Shown: positions 1 to 8,289 of the stretch, in pieces
Layout of the letters: each line of letters starts with the position of its first letter
Numbering within the stretch: position 1 is the first letter of the stretch
DNA from: Bordetella parapertussis
GTDB lineage: Bacteria > Pseudomonadota > Gammaproteobacteria > Burkholderiales > SG8-39
Assembly: GCA_945897475.1 (NCBI GenBank)
Contig: CAMDFL010000041.1
Coordinates: forward strand, 1 to 32,158
Direction of reading: 5' to 3'
Length of the DNA stretch: 32,158 bases
Notes under the pieces: model-generated
The model's database searches: none
What the model was told of the DNA's origin: nothing
What the model saw: the letters and a program-made list of their open reading frames with translations, nothing else
Translations under genes and position numbers: made by a program

Positions 1-72
1 GCCGACAAGGGTATCGGCGTGCTGATCAAGATCGATCGTTCAGCGGACTTTCATGGCAAGCCGCTGGGATAG
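1..72 (+). CDS. C-terminal tail of an upstream gene (cut by window edge)
   Basis: Frame 1 is open from the first base and ends at TAG (70-72), giving 23 codons with the G/C-rich third positions expected of a real gene here. The tail ends in the residues SADFHGKPLG. I do not recognise the family. The stop codon lies inside a 15 bp sequence that is repeated just downstream. It could be a chance open frame, but its position facing the convergent Bug gene fits a true gene end. Confidence 0.45.
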   Translation, partial: ADKGIGVLIKIDRSADFHGKPLG

Positions 73-96
73 CCGCATATTGCTGGGATAGCCGCA
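63..96. repeat. 15 bp direct repeat, period 19
   Basis: GCTGGGATAGCCGCA occurs at 63-77 and again, exactly, at 82-96. The first copy contains the stop codon of the upstream gene tail. It looks like a small tandem duplication at a gene end. Confidence 0.85.
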
Positions 97-162
97 AAAA
101 AAATAAACGCTGCGCAAAAAAGCTGCCCCGCGTTACGCGCGAAAGCCCGGCGCCAAATTACA

Positions 163-1140
163 TTAGTCCGCTTTAGCGCCAGTCACGCTTACAATCTTTC
201 GCCACATCGCGATTTCGCTAACTAATTTATCAGCGAAGGCCTGTTGCGAAAGCGGCGTGACCTCGGTTCCCTGGCTGGTCAAATTCGCTCTGATTTCAGG
301 GATATCCAAAATCCGGTTGATCTCCTCGTTGAGCCTGCTCACAATCAATGCGGGGGTTTTCGCCGGCGCGAAAAATGCCACCCAGGAACGCTCTTCAAAC
401 CCCGGAAATCCGGATTCAACGACGGTGGGTATGTTCGGTAGCTCGCTCACCCGTGTCAGGCTGGATACCGCCAATGCTTTCATCTTTCCCTGTTTGATAA
501 AAGGCAGAGAGCCTGGAAGGGATGCACTCAACAGTTCGACCTGGCCACCCAGAACCGCGGTGGTGGCAGGCGCGCCACCCTTGAACGGAATGTGATTCGC
601 CGGGATCGCCGCCAGCGTGAGAAAAAGATACTCGGCGGCCAGATGCGAGGAAGTTCCAACCCCAGCGGTCGCAAAAGCGAGCGGCTTTCCTTGCGCCTTG
701 ATTGACTGAAACAGTTCGCGAAGGTTATTCGCCGGATGCGTGACGCTGACCGTGAAAAGACCCGGTGAAGATCCGGTCATGGCCACCGGCACCAAGTCTT
801 TTTCCAGGTTGAAGCCGGAATCTTTGTACAGACTCACGTTAATAGACGCCGCGGCGGTGTGAACCAGCAGCGTATAACCGTCAGGACTCGCCTCCGCGAC
901 ACTTCTTGCCGCGATATTACCTCCTGCACCACCGCGGTTATCCAGAACGAATGGCTGCCCCAGGCGCTCGCCGAGTTTCTGCGCGATCGGACGAGCGGTA
1001 CTGTCGGCAAATCCTCCTGCGGCAAAGGCGACGATCACACGCACCGGTTTCACCGGGTAGGGGACCTGCGCGCTGGAAGTACCCGCGCCCACAATGAAGC
1101 TAACTGCCGACAAGGCCAATACCCGCCTGCTGAATTTCAT
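163..1140 (-). CDS. Bug-family periplasmic substrate-binding receptor
   Basis: Predicted periplasmic solute receptor of the Bug/TctC family, which binds small carboxylates or related compounds in a Venus-flytrap fold, classically for tripartite tricarboxylate transporters. A signal peptide (basic KFSRR, then a hydrophobic stretch) ends near TSSA-Q at residue 24. It is followed by the family's YPVKPVRVIVAF strand, the glycine-rich GGAGGNIAA segment and the SPDGYTLL motif. The length of 325 aa is normal. I chose ATG at 1140 rather than an in-frame start at 1170 because a GAGGAG-type ribosome site lies just upstream and the signal peptide begins there. No TctA/TctB membrane partner lies nearby, so this is an orphan receptor and its ligand is unknown. 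A 17 bp palindrome sits 34-50 bp upstream of the start. Confidence 0.93.
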   Translation of the reverse strand: MKFSRRVLALSAVSFIVGAGTSSAQVPYPVKPVRVIVAFAAGGFADSTARPIAQKLGERLGQPFVLDNRGGAGGNIAARSVAEASPDGYTLLVHTAAASINVSLYKDSGFNLEKDLVPVAMTGSSPGLFTVSVTHPANNLRELFQSIKAQGKPLAFATAGVGTSSHLAAEYLFLTLAAIPANHIPFKGGAPATTAVLGGQVELLSASLPGSLPFIKQGKMKALAVSSLTRVSELPNIPTVVESGFPGFEERSWVAFFAPAKTPALIVSRLNEEINRILDIPEIRANLTSQGTEVTPLSQQAFADKLVSEIAMWRKIVSVTGAKAD

Positions 1141-1173
1141 CGTTCGCTCCTCGTTAAAACAGCGATTCAAAAT

Positions 1174-1190
1174 CTCTAGTTCAACTAGAG
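1174..1190. promoter_or_regulatory. 17 bp palindrome, candidate operator
   Basis: CTCTAGTT-C-AACTAGAG is a perfect 8 bp inverted repeat around one base. It lies 34-50 bp upstream of the leftward Bug start codon, where a dimeric regulator could act. No regulator gene is in the window. A small RNA hairpin is the alternative. Confidence 0.45.
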
Positions 1191-1228
1191 GCGCCGCTTG
1201 CCAATATCCACGAAATGCGCCGCTTGCC
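1191..1228. repeat. 12 bp direct repeat in the divergent spacer
   Basis: GCGCCGCTTGCC occurs at 1191-1202 and 1217-1228, 26 bp apart and directly next to the palindrome. This spacer (1141-1512) lies between divergent genes and otherwise shows only A/T-rich sequence near 1405-1435. I see no further gene in it. Confidence 0.6.
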
Positions 1229-1512
1229 TCTATCCTCCAGAGGCCCCCAGAAACATCGCAGCAAGAATATAAGAATCTACCAGCATGAGTCGCTTACCCG
1301 TTGAGTGTCATTCGCTCATGCTTGAATGTCCTTCTAACGGTGGCATCGAGCATAACTATACTGTCAAACACGACATGGCACGCATCTGCAGCAGGAACGC
1401 TGTCGATTGAGATATTTTATTTTTGGATAAAGTATGCCATTGCCGCGGCGCCGTTGGCGCAGATTGATAGACGCACATAAAACAACTCATCACAACCAAG
1501 GACATCTGAACC

Positions 1513-2061
1513 ATGAGGCTTCCCAAACTGGAACAGCGGGATCTGAATGCCGAGCAACTCAAGATATGGGAGCGTATTGCTTCCGGGCCGCGCGGCGGGG
1601 TGCGCGGCCCGTATTTCGCGCTGCTGCATTCGCCGATCCTGTGCGGGGGCTTCGAAGCGGTGGGACGCTTTCTGCGTTATGAATGCGCCGTGCCATCGCG
1701 TCTGCGCGAACTGGCGATTCTGGTGATCGCGCGGCGCTGGAAGGCGCAGTACGAATGGTTCGCGCACGCCACCATTGCAGCCAAGGAAGGCATTGCGCCC
1801 GAGGTGATCGATGCGATCCGGCTTGCGCGAGCGCCCGACTTCGACAAAGAGGATGAACGCATCATTTTCGAATTCGTGGAGGAATTGCTGCGTACCGGCT
1901 TTGTCGATGACGCGCGTTATGCCGCCGCACGATCATTGCTAGGAACCACCGGAATGGTGGATCTGCTCGGTTTTATCGGCCAATACAACAGCGTCGCATT
2001 GATACTCAACGCGTTTGAAATCGGACTCCCGGAGGGCGAACCGAATCCTTTCTCCGCTTGA
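1513..2061 (+). CDS. Carboxymuconolactone decarboxylase (CMD)-family protein
   Basis: All-helical CMD/AhpD-fold protein of 182 aa. The diagnostic part is the stretch around residues 57-90: RLRELAILVIARRW, then YEWFAHATIAAKEG, with the Glu and His typical of CMD proteins that lack the redox CxxC pair of AhpD. A second conserved block, MVDLLGFIGQYN, follows near residue 155. Family members include 4-carboxymuconolactone decarboxylase of the protocatechuate pathway, but many relatives are uncharacterised. The start is ATG at 1513 with AAGGA about 11 bases upstream. The gene stands alone, divergent from the Bug gene and convergent with the hydrolase. A role in aromatic breakdown is inferred from the other catabolic genes in the window, not shown. 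Confidence 0.88.
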   Translation: MRLPKLEQRDLNAEQLKIWERIASGPRGGVRGPYFALLHSPILCGGFEAVGRFLRYECAVPSRLRELAILVIARRWKAQYEWFAHATIAAKEGIAPEVIDAIRLARAPDFDKEDERIIFEFVEELLRTGFVDDARYAAARSLLGTTGMVDLLGFIGQYNSVALILNAFEIGLPEGEPNPFSA

Positions 2062-2256
2062 TGTCCTTATACTGGGCGAGCGTCTGCGACACCTGTCAAT
2101 GACGCCACAACGCGTGCTGGCCGCATTGAAATAATTCGATCAATGTCCCAAGATGGCCAAGGGACGGGCATTTCGTGGCAATCGCAAGCGCTCCTGGACA
2201 AATCGGGATGGGAAAGCAACTGACCGCCAGCTCCATTGCCTGGATTTCGTCGCAGC

Positions 2257-3690
2257 TTAATTGGACGATAAATTCACCATCCGGAATACCTTGTCCGCCG
2301 GCATCCTCGGAATGATTATCTGAATGAAGTGTGTGCTGTTGCGGCGTAACCAGCGCCGGGTTGCGTCGGCCTCCAGATGCAGCGGGACTTCGCCTTCCGC
2401 GCCGATTTTCTGGCTGCTGAAGTAAGCGATGTTGCGCCCCGGCGCCGCCGCGGAAATCGACAGATAGAGCACCGGCTTCGTGGCCGCTGGCAGCATTCGG
2501 TAGTAAGCCTCCATCAGATCGGTGCGATCGAACAGCAGGTTGCGCAAGCTAGGGTCGCGGGTGTTCTTTTTGATGTCCTCGATCACCTGGGCGTGCATAT
2601 AGACGTTGGCTGGGTCGTGGCGTTTGTCGGTGTTGGAGAAGAATTCAAGCATGTAGTCCGCGACCGGTGCTCCCTGGTCGTCGGTAGCACGAAAGTTCGC
2701 CTGCATGTATTGATGGTAGAAATCAGGATGCGCTTGCCCCGGTGCATCGCGGCGCGCGGCGGTCTGTTCGGTGATTCGATCCCAGGATGACTGAATCACC
2801 TGGTACTCATCGAAGCTTTTGCATTCCAGAGCCTGCAGGATCAGGCGGCCGAGGAGATGCTTCTCCTCGGCGGTTTCCTCGATGTTCTCCTGATTGTCGC
2901 GCGAGGCACGCTCTGGATCGATGATCGAGCCATGCGTGCGCGTGGGCAGGACCGCCAGCGGAATCTCGGCTTGGAGCTTACTCGCCCAGACAGTGCGCAT
3001 TTTCTGCGGGTCGGTCTGGCGGAAATCCAGTGTCACGCCGCGCGCGTTCAAGTTAGCCGCGCACACGCGCACGGTGCCGTCGCTGCCATTTTCGTTGACG
3101 ATCTGGCGCATCATGCCGGCATAGGGTTGGGTGCCCGTGATGACAAATGGCCAGACCAGACTCTCTCCATAAAAATTCGCGGTGTCGCCGTTCGGGCCAA
3201 CCAGCACATCGCGCTGAGCGAGCTCCCACTGATAGGGCGAGGCAAGCTCCAGGTCGTCGAGCATTGCCTGGCCGGTTTCGAACCAGTTGTTGTAGCCCTT
3301 GACCAGGCGGCCTAAAACGCTTTTCCCGGTAGCGGCCAGTTTGGAGCCGTAATTGGCGGGGGCCAGCATCAGCAGTCGTTTCATCGGACACTCCTCGGGA
3401 TCGTCGCGGTACCAGGAGGTCATCCAGGCGCGCGCCACCAGGCCCCCGGTGCTGTGCGCGATGACATCGAAGCTACTGGCAAGCTCACCGCGCCGGATCA
3501 TTTCGCGTATCACCGCATTCATTCTCTTGGCGACGTCTTCGACGCGTACCTCATCGTCTTGCGAAATGTAGTCGCCCAGCCAGACAAGCTTGGGCTCATA
3601 AGCGTTGGCGGCTAGAAATCTTGCCAGAGGCTCGAAGGATTTGGAGTTATCGCTCCAGCCGTGAATAATGACCACTTGTCGATGCGCCAT
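2257..3690 (-). CDS. Alpha/beta-hydrolase, lipase/esterase-like
   Basis: Predicted serine hydrolase of 477 aa. An oxyanion-hole HGW at residues 10-12 is followed by the nucleophile elbow AHSTGG with Ser80. NGSDGTV places an Asp at 204, and TRTHGSII a His at 253, giving a plausible Ser80-Asp204-His253 triad like that of PGAP1-type or LCAT-like lipases. The first 260 residues therefore form the catalytic domain. The remaining ~215 residues are an extra C-terminal domain I do not recognise, perhaps for binding a substrate or partner. No signal peptide is seen, which suggests a cytoplasmic enzyme. ATG at 3690 is the natural start because the first beta-strand begins at residue 5. The substrate is unknown. 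Confidence 0.8.
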   Translation of the reverse strand: MAHRQVVIIHGWSDNSKSFEPLARFLAANAYEPKLVWLGDYISQDDEVRVEDVAKRMNAVIREMIRRGELASSFDVIAHSTGGLVARAWMTSWYRDDPEECPMKRLLMLAPANYGSKLAATGKSVLGRLVKGYNNWFETGQAMLDDLELASPYQWELAQRDVLVGPNGDTANFYGESLVWPFVITGTQPYAGMMRQIVNENGSDGTVRVCAANLNARGVTLDFRQTDPQKMRTVWASKLQAEIPLAVLPTRTHGSIIDPERASRDNQENIEETAEEKHLLGRLILQALECKSFDEYQVIQSSWDRITEQTAARRDAPGQAHPDFYHQYMQANFRATDDQGAPVADYMLEFFSNTDKRHDPANVYMHAQVIEDIKKNTRDPSLRNLLFDRTDLMEAYYRMLPAATKPVLYLSISAAAPGRNIAYFSSQKIGAEGEVPLHLEADATRRWLRRNSTHFIQIIIPRMPADKVFRMVNLSSN

Positions 3691-3988
3691 GGCCTATCCG
3701 TTTGGTGGTTTCATCCCGAGTGGGATTGCTGAGCAAGTTCACCAATAGTGATTTCTCGCGAAGGCATTCCCGACTTATTGCACGAATCCTAAGCGGCCGC
3801 CCCCGCCGTCAACGCATTGTATCCAGGCATTTCATCCTAACACCCAGCGCGCATCGGGATGGGATGCCAGGAAGGGAGCAGACTGAATAGAATGTCGACG
3901 AACTACCCACCCTAAACCGACCCGGAACTCCCTTCAAACAGAAGGCTGTGCGCCATGGCTAGTGCGATCGAGGGAATTGATCGGGAGC
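3691..3988. other. Spacer upstream of the hydrolase
   Basis: A stretch of about 300 bases between the 5' end of the hydrolase and the 3' end of ycaO, both leftward. It should hold the hydrolase promoter, but no convincing -35/-10 pair, hairpin or coding frame was found. Confidence 0.5.
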
Positions 3989-5713
3989 TCAGTCAGTGGT
4001 TCCCGCGAACAACTTGTCATAGGCCGCGAGCAGCGTCTGGTGCATGGCGCTGCCTTCCATGTCAGCGCCAAGCGTATCCAGACCGAAGAATCGTTCGCTT
4101 CGATCTAACAAGGCCTGCGCTTGCCGCACAGTTTGCGCGCCATAGAGCAAGGCCAATGAGCGGCGATGATTCTCGATGTTCTCCAGATTCATCAGGCTTT
4201 CAATACAGCGATACACGAGTCTGCGAGGCTGCTCCAGTTGTGCATAATGATGAATCCAGTCGCATCCTTCACGCGTTGCCTCTTCATCGCCAATGGCTAA
4301 GGCCAGCAAAGTTTTCAGTTCCCCAATGCGAAGCTGCTTCCATATCGTTCCCACGGGTATGGCGAGGCCGAGAATTTCCCATAGCGGGCGCTCGTCATTG
4401 AGATTAGAGGTCTGCAGGTCCGAGAGCAGTTCGCGGCACTCGTTTTCGTCGAGGTCGTGCAGCCGCACCAGCGCTGGCCGTAACCGATTACCGATGCTGT
4501 TGTTTTCCCATTCCAGATCTTCCACCGGATAAATCTCGGACATACCCGGCACCAGAATGCGGCAACTGTAAGCACCTTGCTCGGAAAAATCGGCGATGTA
4601 GATTTCGTGGCCTTCAGATTTGATGCAGTTGCATAACCAGGCATAGTCCTCGGCCGTGGTGGTACTGAAATTCCAGTCGGCAAACGGGTAGTCGGGTGTG
4701 TCGCCAAGAAAATTCCAACTGACGACACCGCTTGAATCGACAAAGTGAATCTCGAGATTTGAGGCGAGCTGAATCTCTTCCATATCGAATCCAGGTTCCG
4801 GGAAACCTTCCAGCGATTCCAGCGCCCGGCCCTGCAATAACTCGGTGAGCGCGCGCTCAAGCGCAATCTCAAACCTGGGATGCGCACCAAAGCTGGGGAA
4901 CACGCCCTGGTCCTTTGGATGCAACAGGGTCACGTTCATGACCGGATAACGCCCGCCCAGCGAGGCGTCTCTCACCAGGATACCGAACCCGGCATCGCGC
5001 AGGCCCTTGATCCCGGCGGCTATGCCAGGATAGCGTGCGATCACGTGTTCGGGCACCTCGGGCAGACACAGGCCTTCGCGAATAATGCGGTACTTGATAT
5101 GGCGCTCGAAAATCTCGGACATGGCCTGGCTGCGAGCTTCCATCAAGGTATTGCCGGCGGCCATACCGTTGCTCACAAAAAGGTTGCCAATGATATTCAC
5201 CGGGAACCACGTATTGGCGCCATCCGACAATCGCGTATAGGGCAAGGCGCAGATGCCGCGCTCCACATTGCCGGAGTTCAAATCGACCAGCACTTCGCCG
5301 TGGATATCGCCTTCCGGGTTATAGAAGGCCTGCAATTCGGGATTCAGCAGCTCTTTGGGCCATTTTCCGTCTTCGGTCGGAGCGAACCAGCGCTCCTGCG
5401 GATAGTGGACAAAAGGGCGATTGGCGCGCGTATGGCCAAGATAAAAATGTGTCCAGAAGTAATGCGTTCCAAGGCGCTCGAAAAATTCGCCCAGAGCACT
5501 GGCGCGCGAGGCCAGTTTGGTTGCGCCCTTGCCATTGGCAAACAGCATGGGGCAATCGTGGTCGCGCACATGCACCGACCATACCGCGTCGACAGGGTTC
5601 AGCCAGGAGGATTCATCCAGGTGAAAGCCGCGCGCGGCCAACTTCTCCTGCATGGTGCGGATGGTGGATTCCAGCGAGGCATCTTTGCCGGGGATGAAGC
5701 TTTCGGATTGCAT
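3989..5713 (-). CDS. ycaO: YcaO-domain protein (RimO accessory factor type)
   Basis: A 574 aa protein that matches remembered Escherichia coli YcaO (586 aa) nearly end to end: N-terminal FIPGKDASLE, SWLNPV, the nucleotide-binding-region motif NGKGATKLASRASALGE at about 60-76, then SAGNT-like AAGNTLMEARSQAMSEIFERH, FGAHPRFEIALERALTELLQGR, HFVDSSG and LVPGMSEIYPVEDL. The C-terminal third corresponds to the helical repeat domain of YcaO. YcaO proteins activate amide carbonyls with ATP; E. coli YcaO is linked to methylthiolation of ribosomal protein S12 with RimO. No RimO, precursor peptide or dehydrogenase gene is nearby, so a peptide-natural-product role is not supported. ATG at 5713 has AGGA at a good distance. 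Confidence 0.95.
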   Translation of the reverse strand: MQSESFIPGKDASLESTIRTMQEKLAARGFHLDESSWLNPVDAVWSVHVRDHDCPMLFANGKGATKLASRASALGEFFERLGTHYFWTHFYLGHTRANRPFVHYPQERWFAPTEDGKWPKELLNPELQAFYNPEGDIHGEVLVDLNSGNVERGICALPYTRLSDGANTWFPVNIIGNLFVSNGMAAGNTLMEARSQAMSEIFERHIKYRIIREGLCLPEVPEHVIARYPGIAAGIKGLRDAGFGILVRDASLGGRYPVMNVTLLHPKDQGVFPSFGAHPRFEIALERALTELLQGRALESLEGFPEPGFDMEEIQLASNLEIHFVDSSGVVSWNFLGDTPDYPFADWNFSTTTAEDYAWLCNCIKSEGHEIYIADFSEQGAYSCRILVPGMSEIYPVEDLEWENNSIGNRLRPALVRLHDLDENECRELLSDLQTSNLNDERPLWEILGLAIPVGTIWKQLRIGELKTLLALAIGDEEATREGCDWIHHYAQLEQPRRLVYRCIESLMNLENIENHRRSLALLYGAQTVRQAQALLDRSERFFGLDTLGADMEGSAMHQTLLAAYDKLFAGTTD

Positions 5714-5852
5714 GATTGTCTTCCTGGGAAACGCAATGAGAGATTAGCGAAATTAAATGGGTGAGTGCCGGCCATGCCATTCGTGCACAAGACGCTTTAA
5801 TTTCCGCGGCGCGCCCGATTGTGGCGGCACTAGTTATAATTTTAACAGTTGG

Positions 5853-5927
5853 GCATGTTCGAACCAGCATTTGCGGACCGAAACCGGCATTTTCGAGCGA
5901 GCATTTTCGAACCGACATTTTCGAGCC
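5853..5927. repeat. Degenerate ~14 bp tandem repeat
   Basis: Successive units read gcatgttcgaacca, a longer diverged unit, gcattttcgagcga, gcattttcgaacc and gacattttcgagcc. The core CATTTTCGA recurs three times with 14 or 13 bp spacing, preceded by two weaker copies. It lies just upstream of the aldolase remnant, in the spacer divergent from ycaO. Confidence 0.75.
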
Positions 5928-5991
5928 GAAGCGCTTTGAAGCCAGAACACCTCACGAAGCACTGTGTGTCGCCTGCGAGCCCGGGCGATGC

Positions 5992-6342
5992 AAATTCGTC
6001 GTATTGCTGGTTAGGTCACCCAAGCATGGCGCTTATCTCGCGAAGAAATTGGGCGGTGCCCCGGTGATATTGATGCGTGGTCACGGCGATACCGTCGTCG
6101 ACGACTCGGTGAAGCGCGCCACAGTGAGGGCGGTGCATACGGAGATCAATGCGCGCGACCAGCTCGAGGCCATGCGTTTGAGCAACAACATAAACGCCAT
6201 GGATGACGAAGAGCTCGCCTACAACACGATTGAAAACTTCGACGTTGAGCGTCCCTGGAATAATTTAAAGCGCTACCTATTGGCGGGACGTATGCAGACA
6301 CTGGCTCTTTGCCAGTATTGTCAACACCTAGCTCGTAATTGA
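5992..6342 (+). pseudogene. C-terminal remnant of a class II aldolase/adducin-family gene
   Basis: From about 6004 the frame reads LLVRSPKHGAYLAKKLG, then VILMRGHGDTVV and RAVHTEINAR. These line up with the last ~100 residues of the intact class II aldolase at 29581-30318 (MLVGTIEKG, IVLMRAHGSVACG, RAVYTEMNAR). The third metal-ligand His (RGHG) is kept, but the N-terminal half with the catalytic Glu and the HxH pair is absent. The frame is open back to about 5761, so an in-frame deletion followed by repeat expansion is possible. The product could not be an active aldolase. It directly precedes the LigB-type gene, which suggests the two once formed an operon. Confidence 0.82.
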
Positions 6343-6378
6343 CTACCCTGAAGAATCAAGAAAGCGGAGAAAAATCAG

Positions 6379-7443
6379 ATGGCTGAAATCCTTGGACTGG
6401 GCATGACGCATTACCCGCCGCTGGCAGGGCGTGACGAGAATATGGCCGGAATTCTGCGCGGAACCATGAGGGACCCCGCCATTCCCGCTGAACTGAAAGA
6501 CCCGGCTAACTGGCCCGAGCAGATGCGCGAGGAGTGGGGTGAAGACCAGGGAAAAGCGAAAGCCGAGCAGCATCGCGAGACGATGCTTGGTGGCATGCGA
6601 CGGGTGCGGGCCGCGCTCGATGACTTCAAGCCTGACTTCATTGTCATCTGGGGCGACGATCAATACGAGAATTTTCAGGAAGACATCATTCCGCCGTTTT
6701 GCGTACTGGCCTACGACACCATCGACGCGATGCCCTGGCGCTTAAAAGCGCCTGGCATGCCGGGCAGCGCCAACGTCTGGTCCGAGTCGCTCGACTTCGC
6801 TTTGACCATAAAAGGACATCGGGAAGGGGGGAAGCGCCTGGCTTCCGGATTGATCACCGAGGGGTTCGACGTTTGCTATGCCTATAAACCCCTGCATCAG
6901 CAAGGGGTCGGCCATGCGTTTCTGAACTCGGTTGCGTATCTTGATTACGACCGCAAAGGATTCGATCACCCGGTGGTTTGTTTTTCGGTCAATTGTTACG
7001 GTCGTCGGGTGATCACATTTCGCGGCGGTGCGGCGAAATTCGGGGAGACGCCTCCTCCAGAGGAACTCGACCCGCCTTCGCCATCCCCGCAACGCTGCTT
7101 CGACCTCGGCGCTGCGACGGCACGGGTATTACGCGACAGTCCTTACCGCGTGGCCTTGATTGCCTCATCGAGCTGGTCGCACGCCTTTTTGCACGACAAG
7201 GCATGGCGGATGATGCCCGATGTGGCCAGCGATCGGGGCTTTTACGAGGCACTTCGCAGCGGCAACTACGATCATTGGCGTAAAACACCCCTGTCCGCGG
7301 TGGAAGATTCCGGGCAGCAGGAAATGTTGAACTGGTTCTGCCTTGCCGGGGCCATGTCGGAGCTCGAGCGCAAACCCACGTGGTCGACTTTCATCGAGAC
7401 CTACGTGTTCAATTCAAACAAGTGTTTCGCGGTATTTTCGTAA
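6379..7443 (+). CDS. LigB-type extradiol ring-cleavage dioxygenase-like protein
   Basis: A 354 aa member of the class III extradiol dioxygenase family (LigB/protocatechuate 4,5-dioxygenase beta-like). His11 in MTHYPP corresponds to the first iron ligand, His268 in SSSWSHAF to the second-sphere catalytic His, and Glu315 in QEMLNWFCLAGAM to the Glu ligand. The expected second His ligand seems to fall at Gln95 in IVIWGDDQYENF, so iron binding may be altered or the reaction may differ. It has no fused LigA-type small subunit and none is adjacent. ATG at 6379 has a GGAG site about 11 bases upstream. The aldolase remnant lies immediately upstream. Ring-cleavage activity is inferred from the family only. 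Confidence 0.82.
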   Translation: MAEILGLGMTHYPPLAGRDENMAGILRGTMRDPAIPAELKDPANWPEQMREEWGEDQGKAKAEQHRETMLGGMRRVRAALDDFKPDFIVIWGDDQYENFQEDIIPPFCVLAYDTIDAMPWRLKAPGMPGSANVWSESLDFALTIKGHREGGKRLASGLITEGFDVCYAYKPLHQQGVGHAFLNSVAYLDYDRKGFDHPVVCFSVNCYGRRVITFRGGAAKFGETPPPEELDPPSPSPQRCFDLGAATARVLRDSPYRVALIASSSWSHAFLHDKAWRMMPDVASDRGFYEALRSGNYDHWRKTPLSAVEDSGQQEMLNWFCLAGAMSELERKPTWSTFIETYVFNSNKCFAVFS

Positions 7444-7801
7444 CCGGGGTTTTCGTGCCCCGGGTTTTCGTCAATGAATTTCCGGCTTGTCGATAGGCGC
7501 GCTACCCTCTAGAGAGCGAAAGTCCTAGCCCTCATTCGAGATATGAATGGATGCGTTGGCCGATGAATAACCGCTTGGAGCGCGATTGCAGCCGATTTGT
7601 AACCGGTATCGATTTACAGATGGGGGACGCGATCCTGAACGCGAAGTATAGCGGCGCAGGAATTTCTCAAATTACGCAGGCTATGTGATGTCGTATTGAC
7701 AGCGCACTCGCATACGCATTAAATCAGCGCCGCATCGTGCGCTGGTAAAAAGGCATTTTTTAAGACGCATTTAGATCTTACTTCGGCAAAAGGATCAACT
7801 C
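7444..7801. other. 358 bp spacer with 15 bp repeat and promoter-like site
   Basis: Between the LigB-type gene and the cupin. GTTTTCGT occurs at 7449-7456 and 7464-7471, within two C-rich units of exactly 15 bp that follow the LigB stop codon. A promoter-like pair is annotated separately near 7696. No gene or clear terminator is seen. Confidence 0.55.
7696..7724 (+). promoter_or_regulatory. Candidate sigma-70 promoter for the cupin gene
   Basis: Perfect TTGACA at 7696-7701, a 17 bp spacer, then TTAAAT at 7719-7724 (4 of 6 matches to TATAAT). The cupin start codon lies about 77 bases downstream of the -10 box, a plausible leader length. Confidence 0.5.
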
Positions 7802-8227
7802 ATGGCGACATCCACCATCATCAAGGTCGACAAAGTCAAGGTACTGGATCGCGGCTCTGGCATCGAAACCATTCCTTTGATCACCCAACAATCGGCGCAG
7901 GATCCGCGCTTCATCACAGGCATCAGCACCTATCCCAAGGGGAAAGGCGCGCCGCGGCATTCGCATAACTGCGATGAACAGGTGACACTGCTCGAAGGTA
8001 GTGCCGAAGTGGAAATCGATGGCGCTATTACAGCGCTTACGAAATACGACTCCACCTACATCCCGGCAAATCAGGAGCATCGATTCCTGAACACCGGCGA
8101 TGGAGAGATGAAAATTCTCTGGATATACAGTTCCAACAAAGTCACCAGAACCTTCGCAGGATCCGGCGAGACCGTTGAACTTCTATCGGCCAAAGATCTG
8201 ATGGGCGCCGCACCCGTCAGCAAATGA
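7802..8227 (+). CDS. Small single-domain cupin protein
   Basis: A 141 aa beta-barrel cupin. Motif 1 is HSHNCDEQVTLLEGSAEVEIDG (His and His around residues 59-61, then Glu), and motif 2 contains the His of NQEHRFLNTG. Together these make a complete two-His, Glu, His metal site. Such small cupins can be isomerases, dioxygenases or sensors, and the sequence does not decide between them. ATG at 7802 follows AAAAGGA at good spacing. The flavin reductase starts 62 bases downstream on the same strand with a similar leader, so the two are probably co-transcribed. Confidence 0.85.
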   Translation: MATSTIIKVDKVKVLDRGSGIETIPLITQQSAQDPRFITGISTYPKGKGAPRHSHNCDEQVTLLEGSAEVEIDGAITALTKYDSTYIPANQEHRFLNTGDGEMKILWIYSSNKVTRTFAGSGETVELLSAKDLMGAAPVSK

Positions 8228-8289
8228 TTGCGGGACAATGAGCCCGCCGAACCTAGCCACCCAATCTCATTCTCAGCAGGAATAAACTC

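Noticed and set aside
3989-5713. YcaO as part of an azoline/thioamide peptide gene cluster
   Set aside because: The protein matches the E. coli YcaO type over its full length, and no precursor peptide, dehydrogenase or TfuA gene is nearby.
4880-5764. Long plus-strand open frame opposite ycaO
   Set aside because: It has no recognisable motif and lies fully antisense to the well-supported ycaO.
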